Origin: Diplonema papillatum
Lineage: Eukaryota; Euglenozoa; Diplonemea; Diplonemida; Diplonemidae
Assembly: GCA_030068145.1 (NCBI GenBank)
Contig: JAPJBO010000012.1
Span: 186,001-250,000, forward strand
DNA: 64,000 nt
Direction of reading: 5' to 3'
The position numbers were made by a program, and so were the translations under genes. Shown here piece after piece: positions 19,621 to 31,900 of the stretch; position 1 is the stretch's first letter; each line of letters opens with the position of its first letter. The notes beneath the pieces were generated by a model. The model did no database searches and was not told the DNA's origin. It saw nothing but the letters and a program-made list of their open reading frames with translations.

Positions 19621-19810
19621 AGGGGGGGAAGAGGGGGCAGGTCGGTTTTGACGCCGCTTCACAGCGTCCATTTGAACTAATCATACGGCCAGCCTGTCTA
19701 GGAATACAAGTAATCCTGCTCGTTGAATCTGACATTGCAACTCGACACCTGTTTTATCTTGGTTGTTGGTGGTTGCTTCAACATTTTTTACCAGAGTGTG
19801 TTGTTTTTTT

Positions 19811-19814
<4 letters not shown>

Positions 19815-19878
<64 letters not shown>
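19815..19878. repeat. (gt)n microsatellite
   Basis: About 30 uninterrupted gt units after one ctgt. Confidence 0.95.
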
Positions 19879-19879
<1 letters not shown>

Positions 19880-21329
19880 TCCTACAGGGGGAAGGGGAAG
19901 AAACCGTATGTGCGGTTCGTGATGATCATGGCGGAGATGAGGGGAGCCCTCATCATGGGGGGATGGAAGTCCAGAACTCTTTAACTTTTCCTTTTTCGGA
20001 AGTTTGTTTTTTTTGCACGAATGCACGAAGGTAACGATTCATAGTTCGGGTTGCACCCGCTTTTCAGGCGTGGCTCGGGCACACAACTCCAGCTTCTGAT
20101 GGACTCAACCGTGTACAAGATTCTCGGGACTCAGTGCGCAAGAACGGCCGGTAGTTGCGGTCGACGATCTACTTGATTTTTGCTTTAACTAATTGACCGA
20201 AGACTGTGGAGAAAGGTGCCGATGGTCGTAACTGTAAACCTCCTCGCTCGTGGTGTGTCTGTCTGTATTTGTGTTGGTGGGAACGCTTCCGGCGTTGGGC
20301 CTCGCACGGATGGATGAAGTAAGGGACGAGCAGCATCATCATGACAGAAGTTCGTCGCGTGGGCAATAAAACCAATTCTCCCCGGCAGAAGGAATTTGAA
20401 CCCCCGTGTATCATGGTTTCGTTATTAACTTTTAACGTGCAGCCCCATTGTTCCGGAAGCATTCCATTCAGTACGTCGTAGACTGTATGTACGACTGTCG
20501 ATAAAAAAAGAAGGATGTGGGGGGGGGGGGGGTGATAAATTAAGTGAAATCGTTCCGTAGAATATAGTAGCGAAGAACGCGGAAGTGAGAACGCCAACAC
20601 CAAACTCCTGTGGTGTTCGTTCTCAGAAGAAACTAAAAAAGGGCGGGAAGGGAGTGTAGCTACGGGGGTCAGCCATCCTTTGCATGGATAGAACCTCGGT
20701 CAGCCCAACTGCGAAATTAGAGTCTCCGGTTGGCTGTGAAGGCTGAGGTGAGTGGTAAGGGGGGGTTTGCTCGTGTCGGTCTGATTCCTCACCACGTCGA
20801 AACCCCGGGTTGGGTGTCAAGTGGAAGAAATATGAAAGACGCGAGAAGGACGAGCGAGCGTGCAGGGTCCATCTCTCTGGGGAGTATCCGGTCGCGCCTC
20901 ACTTTGGCGTAAGTCGTTTCGTCGGAGGACTCAGCATGTGTTCTCCGATCCTTTTCCCGATCAGTTTGCCGACTTCCCTTTCCTCGACCCAGAGGCTTTT
21001 GGCTCAGATGACCCATTGCGGTTAACGGCACAGCCAGACGCAGAGACTTCCCCTGTTTTCTCCCATGCACATCCACAAAGTCGGGGTGCGGGTTGCCCCC
21101 CTCCCACTCTTGATGGAAACTCAGAATGCTGTGAGGTACGGGTAGGGAAGGATAGTGTAACACTCGTGGCCATACAGGCTGTAGGTGGTATGTACGTAAC
21201 CGTACCAACGTACTGTGCAGCAGCGTAGCATGTACACCGAGGTGCTACGCATGCCTACGAGGTGTGTATACATAACCACGAGGACGCAGTAGCAGCTGTG
21301 GTGCTAGTAGCAGCACATACCATACGCAG

Positions 21330-21365
21330 TAGCATGCTATGCACCTACATACGTAGGTGTATAGC
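21330..21365. repeat. hairpin gctatgcacctac / gtaggtgtatagc, repeated at 21530
   Basis: Near-perfect inverted repeat with a 4-base centre (atac). The sequence ctatgcacctacatacgtag recurs at 21531-21556. Confidence 0.75.
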
Positions 21366-23368
21366 ATGGCCCGGAAAGTCCGCACCGCGAAAGCGAGCGG
21401 GAACAGAACTTGACTCACCAGTTTGACCTCATCATCGTTTGACTCTCCCGACGGACGACGTCATAAAGTAAGACTAGCCCGTGAGCAGTGCTCGCCTGCC
21501 TTGATGGCACTTGCACTTTAAAGAACTCAATGCTATGCACCTACATACGTAGGTGTATCGTCCGGGGGTGAAACCTCTCTGGGGGGGTGTTCTTGAACTA
21601 TCACTTTTCCAAATGCGCGGATAAATTTTTACGGACAGGGGACAGAATCTTGTCGAAGAATCGACACTGCATCCCAGGGTAAAGAGACGCGTCGAGGACC
21701 AATGTGTGCGCTGCTGTGAAGTGAAGTGGTACGAAACCTTTCCAAGGGGCACCAGGTCCCTATTTTTGGAATGAATCCTAGTCATAACATTCTTTGAGTT
21801 GGATGAGGAGTTTCTCCCAGGACGTCTTTCTGCGTGTGCATAGGAATCCTCCGTCGATAAGGAGCTACGTTTTACTTAAAGAGAAAAAAAGTGGCGCGAG
21901 CTTTAGTTTGTTTGTGGTGCCAGGTGTTCTCCTCGAGGGTTGCCGAATTTTTGTGCGGTCGACGATTTACGTCGCTGATGTCTGACGACGTTGTTTAGTT
22001 TTACTTATTTTGTTCTTTTTCCCGTTGTGGACCTTTTTGCACGCGACGTCTGTTACTTTCCAGATGCTGCAAGACAACCGGTGACAAATGAGTACTAGTG
22101 CGGAACACGTACGTTATGGGTGCTTTATCGAGCGCCCGGTCATGACCTCCGAAGGAAGAGCATAAAAAACAAACGAAGCGAACGGCATTGCCGTTGTCCC
22201 GGAAGTGTTCCCCCTCAGTACGAATGTACAATAAGAGTCAAACTCAAAAAAAGAGCGTGGGTTTTGGGGGGTCTACGTGGGCGCGCTGACTCGCTTGCGC
22301 TGATCCGAGCAGCGAGGAAACGGCCCTGGTGTGCTAATTCGGTCGGCCTCGCTCACGATTCTCCAGCGTTCATTGTGGTGTAAAGGTTCAGTGTTTCAGG
22401 GTTTTCAGTTACCATTGAGGCCGGGAGTCGGGTACTCAAAGGGATGGAAATTCAGACGCCTTTGCACGCTTTAACTGTAGCCAGCCAAGTATGTGACTAA
22501 TGAGACCGACACCAAGACCAAGAATTCGCTATAAGTTCTCTTTCGAAGAACAGGGTGTGCGTCGGTCTTGAACTTCCATTCCTTGGAAATTGCCGATGAT
22601 TTGCGAGGAGAAGGCCCGCCTATGAATGGTGGCAGACGCATTCTCTATACCCCCACACACCAGCCTCTGTCGTGTGCCAGTGCCTCTTTGGTTTCATTCA
22701 TCTCATGGTGGTTGACGATCAGGAAAGGTAGCGGTATTTCCGTCTTCCTGCAGCCCTAATGCTTCCAGCAGGGGAGGTCCCCCTTTTCTATATCGGGCGT
22801 GACCCCAGACCTCTGCATTCCAACCGAGGATGGCAGGATGCAGCGCATCGCGCATGGCCCCTTCAATGTTCGTGACTGAAACGCTTCGTGGCATAGATGA
22901 TATATATTATAGGGAAACGGTCGGATAGGGAGGGGTAGTGTGATATCGAAACGAAGGGATCGACCTTGTGAACCACCCCTTCTCCGGTCGGTCCTGCAGC
23001 AGAGTTGTACGGGTCGTCTACGCTGCCACCTGAAGGGTTAACTCGGACGGCAGGATGTGCGCAAAAGTTCCGCAGACCCTGACGCTTGATCCGCAGCCAC
23101 GGATGCGTATTGCATCGAGACAACGGAGTCTTCGGCAGTTAAGACACCCTCCTACAAATCGACCCTGAAACCTGGATGAAGCGTTTGGAGGTTCATTCGT
23201 GCAGGTACAACTGTAGACACGTGGGGGTGACTCACAAGGGCGTGCGGCTAGGGAAAGATGGGCGGGATCGTGAGTAGAAAGCTCACCCGAGGCAAGCAAC
23301 CTGGTTACGGCTGGAAGGAGTTGGATGGAGATTTTGCCAGCTTGCAAAGAGAGCGAGAGTGAGAAGGG

Positions 23369-23401
<33 letters not shown>

Positions 23402-24329
23402 GCACACATACTTTCGACTCGGAAAGAGTCAGGTCGGTCGGGACAATGCCTCCTGCCTGAAGGCGGCGATATTTTCAGTCCGAACTGTTCCCTCCAAACC
23501 TCTTCGAGCATTTTTGCTGCTCGGGCAGAGCCGAACCGACATTTCCGACTTTGGCAAAAGTCTGACTCAAGTTTGTCAAGAGTCGGCCCAATCCACCCGT
23601 ATCGCAGCACGTGTCCTAGCAAGTCCATCCATCCTCTGGAACCGCATCGAAACACGAGCAATAAGGTGACACAAAACACATCGTCGGCACAGATTCTTGC
23701 CGCAGTCGATCGCTGTCTATCAGAAGAGGGTGGACCGGCTTAAAGTCGTCAGCTCAGACACCTTTCCGTGGTCTGTCAGGCGTTTCAGGTGCAGACGATC
23801 GCCACAGATTCTTTGCAGTCCAACCCACACTAACCCAAACGATTGTCGTCTCTTGGCAGCAACAGAAAAGGGAAGGGGATCCAGGGGAAGGATTAGCAGC
23901 AAAACCCTCGGTATGAGGAAATGGGGCGCAGAAGCACGTTTTTGTGGGGGGAGAAACCCGTGCGCCGCAAGAGTACGAAAAAAAACGGTAAACTCCCGCT
24001 TTTCGCTGACCCGCACTACCCTGAACCCGAATCCTGGTCGTAATTTTAGTCAGAGGGTCCTAGACTCGGGTGGTTCGGTTGCTACAATCCGGTTCATGTC
24101 CGCTACGTCAGAGGGTGCTTGCTGCATTTTTTCCAATTTCATTGCAAGGGAGAAGACCTCCCCTTGTCAACGCTGCCCTGTCCCCTTCCCCTGGTGCTGG
24201 TGTCTCGTTAGCTACACGTGATTGCGAACACCGCTTTTTCTTTCGATTGATCGTGGCTTGTTTAGTCGGGCGGGTCGACACCACGAACGGGGGCGAGGGG
24301 AGGGCGGGGGGAGCCGTTGCAATTGGATC

Positions 24330-24600
24330 TCGTTCTGGGGGGGAAATCTTAGTTTCGTGTTCAGGCGCTACTTGCCGGGAAAGGTGTTGTTCTTCGCTTA
24401 CACCACCGTGTGCTGTTTCCTCACTCTCGCACAGGACTTTGACCTGTTGTGTTCGTGTGTCTTGTCGCGTAGAGGTAGACCCGCATGACCTCGCGTCCGT
24501 TCAACACGTGATACGGTAGTTACAGCACTTGGGATCCTTTCAGTTCTTTGCCTGGCAGTTCTGTCGAGCATTTCCTTCCAAGCTGGCAGCTTATGTAGAG
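24330..24600 (+). repeat. dispersed repeat shared with 28800-28960
   Basis: Both contain gtagacccgcatga, cgttcaacacgtg and agttacagcacttgggatcc. The 28800 copy lies just past the last clear RhoGEF exon. Confidence 0.75.
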
Positions 24601-24626
24601 AAAAAGACAGGCGCTTCGTTTTGTTT

Positions 24627-24776
24627 GTGCGTGCCGGTTGATCGTTTTCCCACTTGTATTTACCCTATGTGTATTCAGGTAAGGAATTCTGATCAACCAC
24701 CCAAACACGCTGCCTACGTCTTTTTAGTCTGCACAATACATTGAAGGGCAACCCACAAGATTGTTAGTACTAAAAA
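24627..24776 (+). repeat. spliced-leader-RNA-like dispersed repeat, copy 2
   Basis: Near-identical to 16221-16374, with the donor-like cag|gtaagg and both helix arms intact. It ends in tactaaaaaaa, an A-rich tail. Confidence 0.6.
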
Positions 24777-24864
24777 AACGCGTAGCTTTGTTTTATCCTT
24801 CAAGTCTTTCTCTCCTTCTCAACGGGCATCGTGTACGTACTCTTTCGCTCTTTTACACCGTCCA

Positions 24865-25000
24865 CAGCCTCAGAAGCTAAAACGATGTGTCAGAGCCACG
24901 CACCCGAAAAGCGAATTGTACACCCATAACGTGTGTAAAAGTACCTCGACAAACGGGTGATACACCCGCTTTTTACCTCGAGCTTGGCTTGAGGTTGGAC
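24865..25000. mobile_element. foldback MITE-like element, copy 1
   Basis: Terminal inverted arms containing gcctcagaagc at the left and a gaggttggac form at the right, with a central block about gggtgatacacccgctttt. Better preserved copies: 38163-38330 and 55185-55360. Confidence 0.55.
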
Positions 25001-25812
25001 TCTCCGCGATTTCAATTTGGCTAGTCAGAAAAAGACTCTTGCGTCCGACACGAACACATTCACAAGGGGGAGAAATTGCATCATTGCTGCTAGTTTTTGA
25101 GCGGACCAGCGGTGTACAATTCGTGGGCCGACGATCCGTATGCAATGAGCGTACGGATGGATGTCTTTCATCCCAGCTTCGCGCGAGTCATTTTCCTACA
25201 TCGCCTGCCGTGTGCCAATGCAAAGAAGACACAACAGTGGGTGTTCTGTTCCGACCGAGTTTTTACTCTCTCCTTCTGGGGGGGGGGGTCAAATACTGTA
25301 GGTAGTCAAATACAATATTATTGCCAATAATATTGGCAAATACCATAGGTACGCTGAAATGGGGGTTTCGGTGAGCACAGTTTTGGAATTCAATATTATT
25401 TGTCGTCAGTGTGGGGGTTTGCAGGGGTTTCCACGGGCTGTGGGTGTGGGAACCGCTGACACTTGGCGTGCCTAGCTTCATGTATGGACTTGGTCCTATC
25501 CGAGCTAAACTTTGACCTCATGCATTCGCCATGACCCAACTCTACTAATTTTCTACTGGGCAACTGGTACTCGTGACAGATCTCGTGCCTGTCGTGTTGC
25601 TTTCCTCTTTTTTTCCCACCGACAGCAAGTGTCAAACCACGGTTGAATCCTTTGGCAGGTTCTCTGTGCCGGCAGAAGTTGCTTGGAACTAACCCCCCCC
25701 CCCCCCTCCCCCAACGACAGCAAAAGCGTCAAGAGCGGCCCCCTCGGGGCGGTCGATTCCTTGAGGCAGGGTTTCTCTACCGGCGGCTGTCGCTCGGGTT
25801 GAGCGTTTCCTC

Positions 25813-26177
25813 CCCCAGGCATCTTGTTAAGAACCATCCATCCATCCATCAGCCGGCTGACCCCCCCCCCCCCCCCCCCCCCCCCCCCTCAGGCTATTTT
25901 CACTGTGGAGGGGGGAGACGCTACCTGTCACACTCTAAGGTGGTCACCACGGTGGGCGGTCAGAAAAAAAAATTTTTTTTTTGCCCCAAATACCCCAAAT
26001 ACCACACTTTGGAAAAATTTTGTGGGCCCACTTTTGGCAGGGAATTTTGACCATTTCACCTTAGAGAATTTGACCACCCAGCCTCCAAGGCAACTGCACT
26101 GTAGAGGGGGGGGGGGGGGGGGGGTCTGGTTTATCCGGCCATCCGGCCAAAGTGGCTGATCCTTAACAAGAGCGCTG
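25813..26177 (+). mobile_element. MITE with TIR CTTGTTAAG, copy 1
   Basis: Core 25823-26170. Ends are cttgttaag and cttaacaag, with a wider imperfect inverted repeat (ccaggcat / agcgctgt). Inside are a poly-C run, gggagacgctacctgtcac, a central A/T switch tract, and a poly-G run. The other copies lie in inverse orientation at 35810-36132 and 61264-61593. No coding capacity. The size, TIRs and multiple copies fit a MITE. Confidence 0.8.
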
Positions 26178-26707
26178 TCCTCCCCCCCTTTGCCGGCTGT
26201 CTGCATGCTTGTTCGATCCGACAACAGGTGTCGCCAAACTAGCCCGTTTCGGCCGGTGTTCTCCACTGGCGGAAGTTGTTTGGGTTATTCTTTGTTCTTT
26301 GTTTCTGTTTCTTTTTAAATAGTAGCGCCTGTGCAATGGCTTCTCACACCCCAGGTCGAACTGTTGCTGTGGGCAGTAGTTCGAATCTAGACGGTCACGA
26401 GAAAGTCAATGGGGTCACGAAGCGGCAGTGTTTCCGGGGTTCTCCTCGAATATGAATACAGAGTTTCGTAGGGAGCTCCGGAATGGGGGGAGGGGTGTCA
26501 CTTTGGCGAGAAAAGCCCCCCTGGAACTAAGTCCAAACGCCAGCGGTTCATTGGGGGCGTCGATTTTGGCCTGGTCAAAAAGAAAAACTGTGACAAGACG
26601 GATGTTGCAAGTGGATTATAACGTTGTCTTGGCGCAACTTCGTCGGCCATACGTAGGTTCGGCGCATTCGTGGCCTCATGCTCAGTGTCCACGTGGGGTA
26701 TGCCTAT

Positions 26708-26756
26708 GTTCTGCACCACAGCCCGTAGCAGAATGCTACGGGCTGTGGTGCAGAAC
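26708..26756. repeat. perfect 23-bp inverted repeat with 3-base loop
   Basis: Left arm begins gttctgcaccacagcccgta; its exact reverse complement follows after gaa. A transcript would form a 23-bp perfect hairpin. Confidence 0.95.
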
Positions 26757-27177
26757 AATAGACACCACGCGGACATTGCACACAAGGACACGAATATTTC
26801 AGACGAGTCAGTGGCCTGATTGGGGATCCGGCGTTTGGTGGGAGTTCCAAAAATGACAATTCCTCGGGTGAAGAGAAGCCCGGTGTACTTTGTACAATAA
26901 TTAAGTTCCCACCCCGCCCCCCTTTTCATCGCGTCCTGTCGATTCCTTTTTGTGTTTCCGACGATCCCGAATGGACGTACAGATTGGTGTCTTTCGACCT
27001 TTTGTATGCTTGTGAAGTTCAGCCTAGTGCGTGCTTGTGGTGATCGGTGGGGTTCCCAAAAGAAATGTTTTGTGTTGTATCTTCGAGCTAGACTTGATCT
27101 CGTGCATTAGCCAAGTGGCCGATTCTGTTGCTTTCCCGCTGGGCTACTGATAGCGGACTTTTTTTGAAAGCATCGGC

Positions 27178-27418
27178 ACCAGGGAAAGCCTGCTACACGG
27201 GAGCCAAGCTTCACGTGTTCGGCGGTACTGCAGACGACGGGTCAAGTGGCTCTTTCCCAAACTAAAGCATCAAGGCTTGGCGCACCTTGGGGCTTGGCGC
27301 TCACGCTGAACACAAGCTCGTCGAGACGGTCAGCCACAGGGCAGAGCGGACGGGGTGCTGCCTCCGAATCAAAGCTATGCAAGCTGTGGTTGTTCTTGGA
27401 CCAGGAGCGGCCTTTTTC
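27178..27418 (+). repeat. R300 dispersed repeat, copy 2
   Basis: Same family as 18650-19005, with short deletions. It ends in a ctt-rich tract (tttttcttcttctt) as the other copies do. Confidence 0.8.
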
Positions 27419-27819
27419 TTCTTCTTTCTGAAAGCATCGCATGAACATCTCACAACTCTTGGCAGCGCTGTCTTGCTTCAACGGGTATGCGTCGCGCACC
27501 CGAGCCGCCGCTCACAGCACCTTCAATCTAAAATCCGGACCTAAACCCGCTTTCGGGATTTTGGTCGCGAGCCTTTTCGCAGGTCGCAGTTTCGGCTTTC
27601 GTACCACGTCGGCCAGTTCCTGCTCGACTCGGTTTGGCTTCGCGTTGGACAGGCGGTCTTCACGTTTTTTAACACCCCGTTCGTTTGTCGTGCTCGAGAA
27701 CACGGCCACATCCTGCAGCCTGTGTCTAGCCTCGCACACGTGCTAGACTCCTTGGACGGGACCGTGTTTCAAGACGGGTATCGCTGTGTCTGACATGAGC
27801 CTGCGAGCGTTTAACCACG

Positions 27820-27966
27820 TCAGCCCAGCTTTGGGTACCAAGTACTTAGTGACAGTCTTGGTAGTGGCGACGTGTTGACCGCCATGGTAGAGATCACGTT
27901 GAGGAACATCTGCGCCTCCTCGCCTGGCGTAGCTGCAGGCCTGTCTCGGGACTCTGCGCGTTGTGC
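27820..27966 (-). CDS. possible terminal exon of the RhoGEF gene
   Basis: After a possible acceptor (gaagtgaag) at 27967, a phase-0 frame of 48 codons runs to TGA at 27820-27822, with the motif PGEEAQMFLNVISTMA. Exon 6 of the RhoGEF gene also ends in phase 0, so the join is in frame. Third positions are GC-rich like other exons. The acceptor lacks a strong pyrimidine tract and about 1 kb of repeats lies between, so this is tentative. Confidence 0.3.
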   Translation of the reverse strand, partial: AQRAESRDRPAATPGEEAQMFLNVISTMAVNTSPLPRLSLSTWYPKLG

Positions 27967-28968
27967 CTTCACTTCAGCGTGCAGAGAATGTCACCGAGGG
28001 TGCCAATGCTTGAACAGGACAACGTGCGTGGCTTCGGCACATTGCAGCTGCGCAGCAATTTTTACTTCCCCCGCAAGTAATTAAGCGAAAGGCGCCACGT
28101 CGCGAGGACGTCAAACTTGCCAGGGCTCCACACAATCGAGTGGACCCTCTGGTCCTCAATCAGTGAGTTCAAGACCAACGGTGCGGCGGCTCTGCGTGTT
28201 TGTTTTTGCGGTTGGCGGTTTTCCGTTTTGCGTTGACGCATCCACACTTTTTCGTAGTAACAATGCGTTGTAAACACGAAAAAGAACGCTGGCAGCGTGT
28301 TTGGGAGAATTAGCCTAACGAGCACACTCACTCACTATCAGGCTAACCCTCCCCCGGCACGTACAAACAAACACACGCCTATTCTTTTTCGCAAGCCGAG
28401 TTTGGGCCCTCTCTTCAGGTAGGTAAACTCGAGAGAGAACGCTGGCAGCGTGCTTGGGGGTACCCCACAGCAACAATCACAACTAGTTCCTTTTTGATGA
28501 GCGCTTACGCATGTTGAAAAAGAAGAGCTCGTCGCTCGCACAACCGCGGCTGACTTCTTCGTAGAACGAAGTGCCTGATCGTTTTTACGTAAAGCTGTGT
28601 TCAGGCCGCAAGTGAAAACGCAACGGTGTGCGGCGACGAGTTTCTCGTGTCCTTCAACATCTCATGTTTGGGGCTGCCTTGTGCGTACTTCGAAGGAGGC
28701 CACAGGGGGAGAAACGATACTACAAAGTGGGCCTTTCTTGTGTGGACGCTCACCATACGCCACTACCGTGTTTTGGGTATTCACTTGGGACTAATTTCCC
28801 TGTTGTTTTTGTGTGTCTTGTCTTGCAGGGGGTAGACCCGCATGATCTACCTCGCACGTCGTTCAACACGTGGTAGTTACAGCACTTGGGATCCCTTCGG
28901 TTCTTTGTCTGGCAGCTTCGTCGAGCATATCCGTCCTGGCGCTTATGTAAATGAAATGAGTTGCACAC

Positions 28969-31900
28969 CCCGGCGGCGGCACGGCGCATCCAAGCTTCGC
29001 GCGAGGACCATATCGTTTCGTGCCACAAGGCCCTTTGACTAGGAGAGTCGAGGATGATTTCGAAGTGGTTCCTGTCGCGGTCGGTGGTGCGGATGCTGAG
29101 CCCCGCGCAGTGGTTGCCGGAGGCGTCGGCGCAGTCCATCGCCTGCACTTCGGCGATCTCCTCCAGCTGCACCCAAAGGTCGACCGCCTTCTTGCCCAGC
29201 AGCCTCGTCTTCACCAGCATCAGCAGGTCGGTGAACAAGAACATCGACACGCGCGTCGTCCGCAGCCGCGCAGCGCCGGGCGCTGACGTTACGCGCAGGA
29301 TCACCTGCTCCTCTTTCACCCAGCTGCGGCCCGGCCGGGATGCGAATCCCTTCAGCCCGACTTCTTCTTGGATCTCGCTGAGTCGCGCGGCCCCGATCGC
29401 GGCCTCTTCGCTTGCCTGCTTGCTCTGGTTGCAGTAGTTGCACACGTCTTCAATGTCCCGCACCGCCTTCGCGAGGTCGGCGTTGTCGCTGTCGAGGCGA
29501 TACAAATCGCGCAGGAATATTCCGTACCTGTGTGGCGTGCGCCTTTTTGCTTAAATTTTGCCGCGACCCCAGCAAAGGTCCTCCTCAGAGGAAGCCACTA
29601 AGAGGGGGTTAGGTGGATCATGATTTGAAACGGGGCACGCACTCCGCTCTAGTGACGTAGCTAACTAATCTGGCATGACCTCGCCTCGATAATCTCAATG
29701 GCGGTGTTCACATTGCTCGGAAAGAACCGTTCGCGATTCAAGAAGAGGGATGCCGATTAGAATGAGTATGAATGACATACCACATGCTCGAAAGACATGG
29801 AGGGAATGCAAAATGAATCGGTCATGTGCCAATGAAAATGCAAAAGGCAGGACCGTTCCTCTCCCATGGACTCGTTCCAGATCCGAGTTAGCATACTCGT
29901 ATGCGCTCGATCAAATGGTCAAGGTAATCGGGAAGACACGATGGTGATATACAAAAAAGGCGATCGAGGAAAGCTATCGGTCGGAGAGAGAGAACACATG
30001 AAACAAGTCAAAGGGTGCGGGCCTCCACCATCAGGTGGGCCCCCACCGTCAGGTGGGCAGGCTAGTTTCGGGGTGGCTCCCTGGGAGGGACAGGGGCGGG
30101 GTTGTCACGCCAAAGCAGTCCCAGGGCCTCTCCCCTCCCACCTATATGTGTTCTCGCTGTCATCGCTACCGCGCTAACACTTCCGAGAGAGAGAAAGAGA
30201 GAGAGAGAGAGATACGATAGAGGACTGCCCCTTTGAAAGCTGATATCAGACTTCTCGTGGACACTCCTCGCAAGGAGGCCCCGCCGTTCCAGGCCGTTTT
30301 CGCGTTGAGGAAGTACATAATTGGTTCAAGACAACTCGTGTGTGTCCTGTTAGACTCGAAGTCGCCACAACCACATCAGGAGTCGACGCCGGGGCGGGCT
30401 ACATTGCTCGAAGCCTGTTTTAACGTGTAAGGTTCATACCGCACGAGCCGTTGAATCGGGGTGATGAGGTACCCGAAAAGAGATTGATCCGACCGCTGCT
30501 CGCCGCTGCCTTCCTCGAGCTCTGCCTGCTTCTTCTGCAAGAATGCGACGAGCTTTTCCTTCTCGACGGAGCATTTCCCGGTCTTCGTGCCGTTGATGAA
30601 CACGTACAGCTGCCGTGTGTTGGTTTCGTTGCAACAAACCACGAGTGCTTTGACTTGTTCCTTTTGCGAATGGGAAGATGCGGCCCATTTAGCCCTGTCG
30701 ACTCTTCCGGGTGCAAAAAAGACTTAAAAACAATGCCACAGCGCCGTGGGGGGCAGAACTTCGGGGGTAAAACAGACTACAAGGGCTGTGGATGATGAAA
30801 CGGGGACGTTGGACCCGTAACTCGCTCAAAGGAGTCAATACCCAAGATAGTACGGTTTTTCTTAGAGTTGATCAAGATAGTACATATGTTTCCTTAGAGT
30901 TTCCCATTATAGTACATACCTCTTAGAGTTGATCAAGATAGTACATGTTTCCTTAGAGTTGATCAAGATAGTACATCTTTCCTTAGAGTTGATCAAGATA
31001 GTACATGTTTCCTTAGAGTTGTCCATGATAGTACGTTTTGCTCTGGTACGGTCTCTTATCCTGTTCTGTTCTGTCCTGTGGGGCGGAACGAAGCCCGGGC
31101 AAAACGAGGCTGGGATAAGGTCCAAAACAGTACGTTTCCCGAGTTTGTGCCCAAAACAGCACCTTTTCCTGTTTGTGCCCAAAAGAGTACTTAGTTGTGT
31201 CCAAGTTTCTGCAGAACCAGGTTCGGTTAGCAAATCCAGACTCTCATCGAATCAAGGACCAAAATGGCAAGGTTTGCTGCCATGCCGATCAAACACTGAA
31301 ACACAACAGGCATCAATTCCCCTCAGCCGGGTTTTCCTCGCGTGCAGCACGGTGCACCGCGTTTGAGACCCAAGTTTGGGACCCAAGTTTGGGACCCAAG
31401 TTTGGGACCCAAGTTTGGGACCCAAGTTTGGGACCCAAGTTTGGGACCCAAGTTTGGGACCCAAGTTTGGGACCCAAGTTTGGGACCCAAGTTTGGGACC
31501 CAAGTTTGGGACCCAAGTTTGGGACCCAAGTTTGGGACCCAAGTTTGGGACCCAAGTTTGGAACTCAAGTTTTGGGCACAAACTCAGGTCCGAGTCAGGA
31601 AACCGTACTCTTTTGGTATTTCACCCAACCAGCAGCCCGTGCCTGGGCCACGGCTGGGGAAAGGGGGGTCTCTAAAAAAAACGAAGAAAAAGCAAAAACT
31701 ACGGTTTCTGTGCATTTTTCTTGCATTTCTGGGGGCCTTCCAGGAGTTTCAAGTGTGTGTACTATAATGGGCAACTCTAAGGAAACATGTACTATGATGG
31801 GCAACTCTAAGGAAACATGTACTATCTTGGGTAACTCTAAGAGGTATGTACTATAATGGGTAACTCTAAGAAAGTGTGTACTATAATGGGAAATGACCCC

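Larger units (their letters stand above)
19879..25820. other. intergenic region without a supported gene
   Basis: Contains short hairpins (21330-21365 and 21530-21560), a family repeat at 22360-22500, a (ga)n tract near 23368-23402, the 24330-24600 repeat, a spliced-leader-like copy and a foldback element (24865-25000). No frame looks like a gene. Confidence 0.55.

Noticed and set aside
20385..20460. tRNA-like 3' half (ggttcaaattcc on the minus strand)
   Set aside because: The T stem has mismatches and no matching acceptor or anticodon arm can be folded.
30839..31035. Direct repeats considered as a CRISPR array
   Set aside because: The units are contiguous without unique spacers, with an inverted partner array, in a eukaryotic intron.
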